60,909 nt of DNA, taken from NCBI RefSeq assembly GCF_002798405.1, contig NZ_PGGV01000039.1, forward strand, positions 6,321-67,229. The letters are read 5' to 3'. The DNA is from Glycomyces xiaoerkulensis. Lineage in GTDB: Bacteria > Actinomycetota > Actinomycetes > Mycobacteriales > Micromonosporaceae. Below are positions 7,819-16,231 of this stretch, in pieces. The notes beneath the pieces are model-generated. The model had not been told where the DNA came from. It was given only the letters and a program-made list of their open reading frames with translations, and did no database searches. The stretch's first letter is position 1. Every line of letters starts with the position of its first letter. Position numbers and translations under genes: made by a program.

Positions 7819-8979
7819 TCAACACCTCAGCTCCACAACGGTGCCGGCCCCGGGGTCCGACTCGACCGACCCGGTCCCGCCGACCTCCCGCATGCGCGCG
7901 ACGATCGACTCGGTGATGCCGGTGCCCGAGGCATCGGTCAGACCGTTGCCGTGATCGACGATCCGCACCACCACCTCGCCCTCCTCCACGGCGGCGGTCA
8001 GCCACGCCTCGTCCACCCCCGCATGGCGGCGCACGTTGTTCAGCGCCTCGCGGGAGGCCATCGCCATCGCCGTGGTGACACGGGGGTCCATGTCGGACGG
8101 CAGTCCGGCGTAGTTGGCGCGCACGCGCAGGCCGGTCGCCTCGGCGTCGGCCACCACGTCGGCGAGCCCGACCGCCAGGCTCCCGGGTTCGAGTCGGCCG
8201 TGGAGGAGCATCTGCCGCAGATAGGCCGCGTCGCGGGCCGCCCGCGCCCGGACGCGGTCGTTGGCCGAATCCACCGCGCCCGAGGCGATGGCACTGAGGG
8301 TGGCCATGGCCGTGTCGTGCACCAGCCGCCGCTCCTCGGCCGGCAGGCCGGGCCGCCCTCGGGCCTCGAGCGTGCTGACAACCGACCGGAGCAGCCGCTG
8401 CTTCAGCGTCCCGGTCAGGCAGAGGCCCACCAGGATCGACGTGTAGATCGCGTTCTCCGTCCACGAGGCCGAGTCCGGGCCCGGCATCGAGAGTGCCGCC
8501 AGACCCGCGGCGACGAGTGCGGGGAGCACGACCGCTTGGAGGCGGACCGTCAGCCCGAGCCCGGCGATGACCGCCGCCGCCTGCAGCGCCCGGTGGCCGA
8601 GCTGCTCGCCGGAGTCGCCCCAGCCGGTCGCGGTCAGTCCGACGCCGATGGCGAGCGCGATGTCGAGCAGCACCGCCGCCGGATGGAAGGCGCCGTCCCG
8701 CCAGGAGAGGGCGACCAGGGCGGCGCTCCAGGCGATCAGGAGCACATAGGTCGCCGTCACGGAGTTCGGCGACTCGGGGCCGTCGGCCACCCCGAGTCCG
8801 AAGGAGACGGCCCGGTGCAGAGCCACGGCCACGACCAGCAGGCGCATCAGGCGACCCGGACCCGGCCGGTCGGCCGCTGCGATCGTCATATCGGGGAACT
8901 TCGTTGGCGCTTGCGGCATCCCTGAATCTCGTGTTGTCGGCGGCGTCGCTTCGGTGAGGCAAGGACCGGTCCCCACCAC
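7819..8979 (-). CDS. Sensor histidine kinase-like ATP-binding protein (NarL partner)
   Basis: 386 residues from a GTG at 8979. This start fits a GCAGGG ribosome site (8985-8990) and a TACAAT -10 (9016-9021, minus strand); internal ATGs at 8919 and 8889 remain possible. Four or five membrane helices are followed by a divergent phosphoacceptor region, RRLVHDTAMATLSAIA, in which His-Asp is kept but the canonical E/D-L-H-D context is not. A HATPase with SREALNNVRRHA N-box and DHGNGL/GTGI motifs follows. The stimulus is unknown. Confidence 0.82.
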   Translation of the reverse strand: MVGTGPCLTEATPPTTRDSGMPQAPTKFPDMTIAAADRPGPGRLMRLLVVAVALHRAVSFGLGVADGPESPNSVTATYVLLIAWSAALVALSWRDGAFHPAAVLLDIALAIGVGLTATGWGDSGEQLGHRALQAAAVIAGLGLTVRLQAVVLPALVAAGLAALSMPGPDSASWTENAIYTSILVGLCLTGTLKQRLLRSVVSTLEARGRPGLPAEERRLVHDTAMATLSAIASGAVDSANDRVRARAARDAAYLRQMLLHGRLEPGSLAVGLADVVADAEATGLRVRANYAGLPSDMDPRVTTAMAMASREALNNVRRHAGVDEAWLTAAVEEGEVVVRIVDHGNGLTDASGTGITESIVARMREVGGTGSVESDPGAGTVVELRC

Positions 8980-9015
8980 CAGTGCCCTGCAATCAGTATC
9001 GCACCCGAGCGGTGG

Positions 9016-9033
9016 ATTGTATGTAATTCATAC
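9016..9033 (-). promoter_or_regulatory. AT-rich promoter/operator patch of the 8979 kinase
   Basis: TACAAT reads on the minus strand at 9021-9016, overlapping the inverted repeat GTATG (9019-9023) TAATT CATAC (9029-9033). A -10 box embedded in a small palindrome is a common operator arrangement. No binding protein can be named. Confidence 0.45.
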
Positions 9034-9102
9034 CACAATGCTCATTCCGCCGTGCAATGAGTTCCTTTGTGCGGCAGTCGGAACGAATTCGACGGCTCCG
9101 GT

Positions 9103-9957
9103 TCAGCGCCCGCGCTCGTCGGCGAGGAAACCGACGACGGCCGAGGTGACCCGGTCGGAATGCAGGACCCGCCGGTGCCCCAGCTTCTCGGTGGTCACCA
9201 GCCGCGCCCGCGGCGCGAACGCGGCCACGATCCGGCGCGCCTGCTCGGGGTCGACGACGTCGTCGTCCTCGTCCTGGACCACCAGGATCGGCGCCCGGAT
9301 CAGATCGGGGTCGTGCGAGACGGAGAAGCGGTCCCAGATGTCGTCGCCCGAGGCCAGCAGCCGCTCCGACCGCTCGCGCAGGTCCCGCTCGACCTCCGCG
9401 CCGAGCCCCAGCCGCTCGGCGAAGACGTCCAGGAGGTGGAAGAAGTCGCAGACGCCATTGACCGACACGACCCGGTCGGTCTCCACTCCCGAACGCAGGG
9501 CCTTGAAGACGCCCAGGCTGCCGAAGGAGTGCGCCACGATACCGCCGAAAGCGCCGACGTCCTTGTACAACCGCTCGATGATCTCCTCGAAGTGGAGGAT
9601 GTGCGTGATCGAGCCGCTCGATTCGCCGTGCCCGGGCGCATCGAAGGCGATCACCGGAATCCCGCGGTCGAGGAGCGCCCGGGCCGTATCGGCGAAGCGG
9701 GACGCCCGCCCGCCCCAGCCGTGGACCATCAGCACCGGGCGCTCGCCGCGGCCCCAGCGGTGGACGACCACCTGGTTGCCGTCCACCTCCAGCACGGAGC
9801 GTTCGGCGCGTTCGTGCAAGTCCCGCTCGTGCTCCCGGACAGCGCCCCTCCCCATCGGACGGCAGAAGAGGAAGAAGGCGGCCCGGCCCGCCAGCCGGGG
9901 CGAGACGCTCGCCAGGGCGCGCAGCGCGATCGAGATGGACTTGACCAGATGCCGCAT
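9103..9957 (-). CDS. Alpha/beta hydrolase
   Basis: 284 residues from the ATG at 9957, which has a GAGGG Shine-Dalgarno about nine bases upstream. Oxyanion HGWGG, nucleophile elbow AHSFGSLG, acid in VVQDEDDDVVD and histidine in LGHRRVLH give a complete catalytic triad. The approximately 60-residue N-terminal extension holds a hydrophobic or amphipathic segment, so the protein could be membrane-associated. Esterase or lipase-like activity is likely; the substrate is unknown. Confidence 0.87.
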   Translation of the reverse strand: MRHLVKSISIALRALASVSPRLAGRAAFFLFCRPMGRGAVREHERDLHERAERSVLEVDGNQVVVHRWGRGERPVLMVHGWGGRASRFADTARALLDRGIPVIAFDAPGHGESSGSITHILHFEEIIERLYKDVGAFGGIVAHSFGSLGVFKALRSGVETDRVVSVNGVCDFFHLLDVFAERLGLGAEVERDLRERSERLLASGDDIWDRFSVSHDPDLIRAPILVVQDEDDDVVDPEQARRIVAAFAPRARLVTTEKLGHRRVLHSDRVTSAVVGFLADERGR

Positions 9958-10161
9958 ATTCTTAACCCTCGATTCGCTCGGCGTGAGGCGCCGTTGCGAG
10001 GCTACTCGCGTCGCACCCCGGCGGAGCCGGTGAATTCGGCCACGTCGGCCCACTCCGCAGACGACGATCCGGGCGGAACCGCCCGCCCCGCTCTAGGCTG
10101 GTTCACGCCCCTTGCCGCCCGGCCAGTACTCGACCACGCGAACCACCTGGAGTCCCATCCC

Positions 10162-11424
10162 GTGACCGCCACCGTGCCCCGCGCCGCTCGACAGCGCTTC
10201 TCCGGTCCCCGCATGGTCGTGGTCGCGACCATCGCCCTCGGATTCACGGCACCCGGGCAGACCGCCTCCATCTCGGTCTTCCTCGACCCGATGATCGCCG
10301 AGATCGGCGTCAGCCGCACCGTCATCTCCACCGCGTACATGATCGGGACCCTCACCGGCGCCATGGCACTGCCGTGGATCGGCCGGGCCGTCGACAAGTA
10401 CGGCGCCCGCCGCACCATGTCCGTCATCGCCGCGGCCTTCAGCCTCGCGCTCGTCGGGCTCGCCTCCGCCACCGAGATCATCGGGCTCGGCGCGGGATTC
10501 GTCGGCATCCGGATGCTCGGGCAGGGCGCGCTGGGCCTGTGCGCGGCCACGCTCGTCTCCCGCTGGTACGAGAAGCGCCGCGGCACCGTCCTGGGGCTCC
10601 AGGGCGCCATCGGCGGCGGCATCATCTCGGTCTCGCCGGTCCTGCTCGAGCGGCTCATCGCCGCCACCGACTGGCGCACCGCCATGCTCGTCGAGGCCGC
10701 CGCCGTCGCCCTCGTCGTCATCCCGCTCTCGGTCCTGCTGGTGCGCAACCGGCCCGCCGACCTGGGCCAGTTCGTCGACGGCGACCCGGCCAACGGGACG
10801 AAGACGCAGACCGAATGGGGCATGACCCGCGGCCAGGCCATGCGCCACCCCTTCTTCTGGGTGCTGGTCGCCGGCGTCGGCACCGCGGGGTTCTTCGGCA
10901 CCGCCATCGGATTCCACCAGATCGCGCTGCTCGGCGAACGGGGCCTGTCGGCGACCGAGGCCGCCGCGAACTTCCTACCGCAGACCATCGCCGGCACCAC
11001 GGCGACGCTGCTGCTCGGCTACCTGGTCGACCGCGGCCGTCCCCGGCTCCTGCTGGCCTGCTCCATGTTCGCGTTCGCGCTCGCGATCGCCTGGGGGACG
11101 ATGGTCGATCCCGGACTGTCGGCGATCGGGTTCGGCGTCACCGTCGGCGCCGCCGGCAACGCCGTGCGCGCCATCGAGGCGGGCATGACACCGCGCCTGT
11201 TCGGCACCGCCCACATCGGCGCGATCCGGGGCGCGATCGCGTCGGTCACCATCGCCTCGACCGCGTTCGCGCCGGTCCTGTACTCGGTCTTCTACTCCTG
11301 GACGGGCTCGTTCCAGTTGGTGCTGTGGCTGTCCACGATCGTGCCGCTCGCAGTCCTGGTCGCCGCGGTCGTCACGCCGCTCCCCCGGCCGGAGGCGGCC
11401 GAGCCCGACGGTCCACCGGCCTAA
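10162..11424 (+). CDS. MFS transporter (12-helix type)
   Basis: 420 residues from GTG at 10162. About twelve hydrophobic helices with the MFS motif A-like loop GRAVDKYGARRTM between helices 2 and 3, and a matching VDRGRPRLLLAC loop in the second half. A TAGGCT -10-like sequence lies near 10095, giving a leader of about 60 nt. The substrate is not predictable. The gene meets the opposite-strand MFS gene tail to tail, and that reading frame runs 450 bp into this one. Confidence 0.88.
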   Translation: MTATVPRAARQRFSGPRMVVVATIALGFTAPGQTASISVFLDPMIAEIGVSRTVISTAYMIGTLTGAMALPWIGRAVDKYGARRTMSVIAAAFSLALVGLASATEIIGLGAGFVGIRMLGQGALGLCAATLVSRWYEKRRGTVLGLQGAIGGGIISVSPVLLERLIAATDWRTAMLVEAAAVALVVIPLSVLLVRNRPADLGQFVDGDPANGTKTQTEWGMTRGQAMRHPFFWVLVAGVGTAGFFGTAIGFHQIALLGERGLSATEAAANFLPQTIAGTTATLLLGYLVDRGRPRLLLACSMFAFALAIAWGTMVDPGLSAIGFGVTVGAAGNAVRAIEAGMTPRLFGTAHIGAIRGAIASVTIASTAFAPVLYSVFYSWTGSFQLVLWLSTIVPLAVLVAAVVTPLPRPEAAEPDGPPA

Positions 11425-12786
11425 GGAGACGCCCACGGCCGCGGCCGACGACCGGCCCGCACGCTGCGCGATCGCCGCGCAGCCCGCCCCGGCCAGGAGC
11501 ACGACCGCGGTCGCGCCGAGCGCCCACACCAGGCCCGCCGCGAGGAAGATCCCGCCCATCGCGGCGATCGCGACCGTCTGCGCCACCAGCGGCCCGGTCG
11601 AGTTGAGCGCCGACAGCGCCGACGCGCGACCGGGCGGCACCAGGTCGGACAGCCTCGCGATCAGCGGGCTGTACCCGGCCGCGTGTCCGGCCCCGGCCAG
11701 CGCGAGCAGCGGCGTCAGGGCCCACGGGGAGGCTCCGGTCGCGACCGCGGCCGCCACCGCCGCCATCACGACCGGTCCGGCCACCGGGAGCGCGCGCACG
11801 GCCCGCTCGGGCATCCGCGCCCAGGTGAGGCTCATGGTCCCGAAACCGATCGTGTAGGGCAGGAAGGCGAGCCCGGCCGCCAGCGGCGTCCAGCCCAGGT
11901 CGTCCTGGACGTGCAGGGTGAAGGCGAACAGGAAAGCCGCGTAGCAGCCCATCACGACCGCGCACGCGATCAGGCCGGGCTTCATGCCGGGCGGACGCAG
12001 CACGGCGAGGTCGAGCAGGGGCGGTTTCGCGCGTGTCTGGTGCCGGAGGAACCACGCCAGCAGCGCGGCCGAGGCCCCGAGGGCCGCCCAGCTCCACCAC
12101 GGCCAGCCGGATTCGCGGCCGAGCGTGAGCGGTGCGGTGAAGGCGCCCATGCCGAGGGCGAGGGCGATGGTCCCCGGGACGTCGAACCGGCGCGCCGGTG
12201 CGCGGCCGACGGGCCCGGCGGCGTCGGCCGCCGGCGGCATCCGCCGGATGACCGCGAGCAGCAGGATCCCGACCGGCACGTTGAGCAGGAAGACCGGCCG
12301 CCACGACAGTCCGAACAGGTCCGCCGAGACGAGCAGCCCGCCCAGGAGCTGGCCGAGGGCGACCCCCAGGGCGAGCACCATGGAGTAGAGGCCGACCGCG
12401 CGGCGCCTTGCGGCGCCTTGGAAGTGGTGCTGGATCAGGGAGAACACCTGCGGGATCAGCAGCGCCGCGCCCGCCCCTTGGACCGCTCGGGCCGCGACGA
12501 GGGCGACCGGGTCGGGGGCCAGGCCGCAGGCGAGCGATGCGGCGGTGAACAGGGCGAGTCCCCACCGGAACGCCCGCCGGTGGCCCGCCAGGTCGCCGAG
12601 CCGCGCCCCGGTGACGATGAGGCTGGCGAGCGCCAGGAGGTACGCCGAGAGGATGAGCTGCTGCGTGGCTCCGGTGGCACCGAGGTCCCGTTGGATCGCG
12701 GGTAGGGCGATGTTGGCGATGGAGCCGTCCATCGAAGCCATGGTCTGGGCGATGAGCAGCACTGCGAGGAGGAGGCGCTTCGGCAT
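10975..12786 (-). CDS. MFS drug transporter, DHA2 (EmrB/QacA) type, with an unusual C-terminal read-through tail
   Basis: 603 residues as the frame stands. The first 450 are a normal DHA2 exporter: MASMDGSIANIALPAIQRDL in helix 1 (the family D1-type motif), GDLAGHRR motif A, and about 14 helices. The frame does not stop at the family's usual length; it runs another 150 residues antisense through the end of the MFS gene on the plus strand. That tail is polar, Gly/Asp/Arg-rich and looks like a shadow translation. A frameshift near 11440 would end the frame at 11372. Probably regulated by the divergent AraC gene. Confidence 0.8.
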   Translation of the reverse strand: MPKRLLLAVLLIAQTMASMDGSIANIALPAIQRDLGATGATQQLILSAYLLALASLIVTGARLGDLAGHRRAFRWGLALFTAASLACGLAPDPVALVAARAVQGAGAALLIPQVFSLIQHHFQGAARRRAVGLYSMVLALGVALGQLLGGLLVSADLFGLSWRPVFLLNVPVGILLLAVIRRMPPAADAAGPVGRAPARRFDVPGTIALALGMGAFTAPLTLGRESGWPWWSWAALGASAALLAWFLRHQTRAKPPLLDLAVLRPPGMKPGLIACAVVMGCYAAFLFAFTLHVQDDLGWTPLAAGLAFLPYTIGFGTMSLTWARMPERAVRALPVAGPVVMAAVAAAVATGASPWALTPLLALAGAGHAAGYSPLIARLSDLVPPGRASALSALNSTGPLVAQTVAIAAMGGIFLAAGLVWALGATAVVLLAGAGCAAIAQRAGRSSAAAVGVSLGRWTVGLGRLRPGERRDDRGDQDCERHDRGQPQHQLERARPGVEDRVQDRRERGRGDGDRRDRAPDRADVGGAEQARCHARLDGAHGVAGGADGDAEPDRRQSGIDHRPPGDREREREHGAGQQEPGTAAVDQVAEQQRRRGAGDGLR

Positions 12787-12878
12787 GGCCCCAAGGTTCC
12801 ACGGGGAGCGGCGCCGGTCTTGAACATCCTTGCGCGGCTCCCGATACCTGGTACCGCCGGAGTGTCGGCCTCCCCGGA

Positions 12879-12890
12879 TACGGTGGAGCG
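12879..12890 (+). promoter_or_regulatory. Leaderless promoter -10 (TACGGT) of the AraC gene
   Basis: TACGGT at 12879-12884 is followed by six bases and the GTG at 12891. It lies in the 104-bp divergent region shared with the DHA2 exporter. Confidence 0.55.
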
Positions 12891-13703
12891 GTGCGCCGCT
12901 ACACGTCCGTCCTGTCCGAGTCGGAGTACTCGGTCCGGGTCGTGGCGTGCTCTGACGACCACCGGCGCTGGTCGGCGGCGGAGCCGGCCGACTCGTTCGG
13001 TCTGGTGCTGCCGCGGCGCGGCCGCTTCCGGATGGCGAGCGCGGGCTCGGAGCAGGACGTGGACGTCACGCAGGGCTATGTGCAGATCGGTGGGCGGGAG
13101 CACCGGTTCGCGCATCCGGCCGGCGGTGACGTCTGCACGTTCGTCTCGATCGGCGCCGCCCTCTGGCGGGAGGTCGTCGGTGACCGTCCGGTGCCCACGG
13201 CGGTGCGGGTCGACGGCGTCACCGAGTTGGCCCACCGGCTGCTGCTCCGGGCGGCCCGCGACGGCTCGGATTCGGCCGAGCGCCTGGTCGGCGCGGTGGT
13301 GGCGGCGGTCCGCACTTCGTCCTCGGACGGCCGGGGGTCACCGGCCCGGACGGTGGCGGCCCGCGCCTCCCGGGCGCGGCTGGCCGCCCGCGCACGCGAA
13401 GCGGTTCTGGAGGGCGATTCCGCCTCGCATGATCTGGTGAGCCTGGCGCGGGCGCTGGGCGCCTCGCCGGCCCACCTCAGCCGGGTCTTCCGGGAGCAGA
13501 CGGGCGGCGGTCTCACCGGGTTCCGCAACCGCGTGCGGGTGAGCCGGGCGCTGGCCCGGCTCGAAGCGGGCGAGGTCGACCTGGCCGCGATCGCAGGGGA
13601 GCTGGGCTTCGCCGACCAGGCGCATCTGACGCGGACCTTCCGGGCGACGCTCGGCACCACACCGGCGCGGGTGCGCGGCGAGTTCGACCGTCGAGTCGCC
13701 TGA
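12891..13703 (+). CDS. AraC family transcriptional regulator
   Basis: 270 residues from a GTG. An N-terminal sensing half (residues about 1-110) contains a cupin-like PRRGRFRM segment. The C-terminal AraC double helix-turn-helix (about 165-265) reads SLARALGASPAHLSRVFREQ and ELGFADQAHLTRTFRATLG, both well conserved. It is divergent from the DHA2 exporter gene with 104 bp between starts, so it probably controls that exporter. Apparently leaderless. Confidence 0.92.
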   Translation: MRRYTSVLSESEYSVRVVACSDDHRRWSAAEPADSFGLVLPRRGRFRMASAGSEQDVDVTQGYVQIGGREHRFAHPAGGDVCTFVSIGAALWREVVGDRPVPTAVRVDGVTELAHRLLLRAARDGSDSAERLVGAVVAAVRTSSSDGRGSPARTVAARASRARLAARAREAVLEGDSASHDLVSLARALGASPAHLSRVFREQTGGGLTGFRNRVRVSRALARLEAGEVDLAAIAGELGFADQAHLTRTFRATLGTTPARVRGEFDRRVA

Positions 13704-13745
13704 GCCGCGGCCCGCGATGGATCGGCGGCGGGGACGGCGCCCGGA

Positions 13746-14888
13746 TCAGGACCGCCGGTGCGGGGCGAACTCGACGGTGATGTCGAGTCCGCCGCCTTGC
13801 CGGGGCCGTGCGTGGATCACGGCTCCGTGGACGCGGGCGATCGAGTCGACGAGGGACAGTCCCAGGCCGACGCCGCGGGACGATTCGATCCGGTCGCGGT
13901 CCTGGCCGCGCCGGAACGGCTCGAACAGCGCCTCGACCTCGTAGGGCGGCACGACCGGTCCGGTGTTGGCGACCGTCAGGACCGGTCGGCCGTCGCGGAC
14001 GGCGGTCGCGACCTCCACACGGCCGCCGGGGAGGTTGTGCTTGACGGCGTTGGCGACCAGGTTCTCCACCAACCGCTCCAGCAGGGTCGCGTCACCGGAC
14101 ACGACCGCCCGGCGGGCTTCGACGCGCAGCCCCACTTCGGCCTCCGCGGCCTCGCCCCCGAGGTCGTCGGCGACGTGGGCGGCGATGTCGGCCAGGTCGA
14201 CCGGAGACCGGTCGGGTCCGGCGTGCTCGGTCTGCGCGAGCGTGAGCAGGCCGTCGATGAGCCGCTCGTGGCGGGCGTTGACGGTCAGGAGGTTCTCGGC
14301 CAGCAACTTGAGCCGCTGGTCGGCATCGGGGTTGGCGGCGGCCACCTCCAGGAGGGTCCGGTTGATCGCCAACGGGGTGCGCAGTTCGTGGGAGGCGTTG
14401 CCGACGAAGCGGCGCTGCCCCTCGAAGGCCCGGTCGAGCCGGGCGAGCATCTCGTCGAAGGTGTCGGCCAGGCGCTTGATCTCGTCGTTCGGGCCTTCGA
14501 GGTTGATGCGCTCATGGAGGCTGCGGTCGGCCACGCGCCTGGCGGTGCCGGTGATCGCGTCGATCGGGCGCAGCCCCCGGACGGCGATGAGCCAGGCGGC
14601 GATCACCGCTATCAGGCCGACGGCCACGAGCGCGGCGATCGACCAGGCCAGCACCCGGTCCATCGTCGCGTCGTTGTAGGCGGCCTGCCGGTCGAGGATG
14701 GTGCCCACCACTCCGGTGCTGCCGTAGGGCATCTCTACCTTCTTGAGACCGTCGCGGTCGACGGAGAGGGTCTGGAGGTTGTTGCTGATTCGGTCGCTGA
14801 CGACCAGGTACACCGCGGTGATCACGACCGCGCCCGCCGCGAAGAACGTGATCGCGTACCACATCGTGAGTCTCGTGCGCAGGCTCAT
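13746..14888 (-). CDS. Sensor histidine kinase (HAMP-HisKA-HATPase)
   Basis: 380 residues. Two membrane helices (about 8-30 and 82-104) flank a short extracytoplasmic loop of about 50 residues. A HAMP domain follows, then HisKA with His167 in NASHELRTPLA, and HATPase with ENLVANAVKHN (N-box), ANTGP and GVGLGLSLV. Its ATG overlaps the end of the response-regulator gene by 4 bp. Together they sit divergent from the lipoprotein/MacAB operon, which they probably regulate. Confidence 0.93.
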   Translation of the reverse strand: MSLRTRLTMWYAITFFAAGAVVITAVYLVVSDRISNNLQTLSVDRDGLKKVEMPYGSTGVVGTILDRQAAYNDATMDRVLAWSIAALVAVGLIAVIAAWLIAVRGLRPIDAITGTARRVADRSLHERINLEGPNDEIKRLADTFDEMLARLDRAFEGQRRFVGNASHELRTPLAINRTLLEVAAANPDADQRLKLLAENLLTVNARHERLIDGLLTLAQTEHAGPDRSPVDLADIAAHVADDLGGEAAEAEVGLRVEARRAVVSGDATLLERLVENLVANAVKHNLPGGRVEVATAVRDGRPVLTVANTGPVVPPYEVEALFEPFRRGQDRDRIESSRGVGLGLSLVDSIARVHGAVIHARPRQGGGLDITVEFAPHRRS

Positions 14889-15556
14889 GCTGACCGCTCC
14901 TCTCTTACGACGTACCCGGAGCCGGGCACGGTCTCGATCACGGGCGGATCACTGAGCTTGCGGCGCAGCGTCATCATCGTCACCCGAACGACGTTGGTGG
15001 CCGGGTCGATGTGCTCGTCCCAGACCTTCTCGAGCAGCTTCTCGGTGGAGACGGTCGCTCCGTCGGCCCGCACCAGTTCGACCAGCACCCCGAACTCTTT
15101 CTTCGACAGCGGCACATAGCGGCCGTCCCGGAACACCTGCCGCCGCGCCGTGTCGACGGTGACCCCGGCCCGCTCGATGACCGGGGGCGCGGCCGGGACC
15201 GAGCGGCGGGCGAGGGCCCTGACTCGGGCGACCAGTTCGGAGAAAGCGAAGGGTTTGCCCAGGTAGTCGTCGGCGCCGAGCGAAAGCCCCTCGACACGGT
15301 CCTCTACCTCAGTGGCGGCGGTGAGCATCAGAACGCGCGTGTGGTGGGGGCCGTCGACGATCTTCCGGCACAGGTCGTCGCCTCCCACTCGCGGCAAGTC
15401 CCGGTCGAGGACCGCCACGTCGTAGTCGTAGGCGGCCAGGCGCAGTCGTGCCGAATCGCCCTCGTAGCAGACGTCGACGGCCATCGCCTCGGTGCGCAGC
15501 CCCTCGGCGATCCCGTCGGCCAGCATCTTCTCGTCCTCGACCACCAGCACTCGCAT
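14885..15556 (-). CDS. Response regulator, OmpR/PhoB family
   Basis: 223 residues. Receiver with VEDE acidic pocket, phosphoacceptor Asp51, Thr in MLTAA and Lys in LGKPFAF; C-terminal winged helix (about 130-220) ending in VIETVPGSGYVV. Two ATGs compete. The one at 15565 touches the GGGAGG ribosome site (15566-15571), which is sterically impossible, so the ATG at 15556 (MRVLVVEDE), nine bases away, is chosen. First gene of the pair with the HAMP kinase. Confidence 0.93.
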   Translation of the reverse strand: MRVLVVEDEKMLADGIAEGLRTEAMAVDVCYEGDSARLRLAAYDYDVAVLDRDLPRVGGDDLCRKIVDGPHHTRVLMLTAATEVEDRVEGLSLGADDYLGKPFAFSELVARVRALARRSVPAAPPVIERAGVTVDTARRQVFRDGRYVPLSKKEFGVLVELVRADGATVSTEKLLEKVWDEHIDPATNVVRVTMMTLRRKLSDPPVIETVPGSGYVVREERSA

Positions 15557-15700
15557 CGATGCCATCCTCCCGTCTCGATCGACCGTAAGTCTGCCCCGGA
15601 CCGCATAAGGACCGCGTTAGCGAATTCGCTGACGGAGACCACACGTCCACGGAGTTTCACTTGGCCGCGCGATCGAACATCCACGGATGGGAGCGAAAAC

Positions 15701-16231
15701 GTGAGACGAACACTGCTCGTGGCCGGAGCGGCTTCGGCATTGATGCTGGCCGCCGCCTGCAACGACGCCGCCGGGTCCGACGACGACGTCGCCAGCGCCG
15801 GCGGCGATACCGACCGGACCGAGGAGACCGGCGAGGACCTGACGCAGGAGGAGTCCATGCTCGCCTTCTCCGACTGCATGCGTGAGAACGGCGTCGAGGA
15901 CTTCCCCGACCCCGGTGGCGGTCCGGTGATGATGGACGGCGACGTCACCGACGACCCGGACTTCGAGGCGGCCATGGACGCCTGCCAAGACCTGCTCGAG
16001 GACTTCCGCGCGGCCGAAGGTTCCGGAAGCGCCGGAGGACCCGACCTCGACGACGAGACCGCCAGGGAGTTCGCCGACTGCATGAGAGAGAACGGCGTCG
16101 AGGACTTCCCGGACCCCTCCGGCGACGGCATGTCCGTCACCAGGGACCTGCTGGACGATCCCGACTTCGAGGAGGCCAGCGAGGCGTGCGCGGAGATCCA
16201 CGAGTTCGGACTCGGAGGTGGCGGCCGATGA
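15701..16231 (+). CDS. Lipoprotein with a tandemly repeated CMRENGVEDFPDP motif
   Basis: 176 residues from the GTG at 15701, with GGGAG upstream. The signal peptide ends in a lipobox LAAAC (Cys about residue 20). The mature part is very acidic and contains two copies of a roughly 45-residue unit starting at CMRENGVEDFPDP and ending at a second Cys. Each unit holds D-D-P-D-F-E before its second cysteine. The same motif is known in scattered actinobacterial cell-surface proteins of unknown function. Its TGA overlaps the ATG of the adaptor gene, so it is part of the MacAB-like operon. Possibly a ligand-capturing or sensing subunit. Confidence 0.85.
   Translation: MRRTLLVAGAASALMLAAACNDAAGSDDDVASAGGDTDRTEETGEDLTQEESMLAFSDCMRENGVEDFPDPGGGPVMMDGDVTDDPDFEAAMDACQDLLEDFRAAEGSGSAGGPDLDDETAREFADCMRENGVEDFPDPSGDGMSVTRDLLDDPDFEEASEACAEIHEFGLGGGGR

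Noticed and set aside
15556..15565. ATG at 15565 as start of the OmpR regulator
   Set aside because: It abuts the GGGAGG ribosome site; the ATG at 15556 has a proper nine-base spacing.
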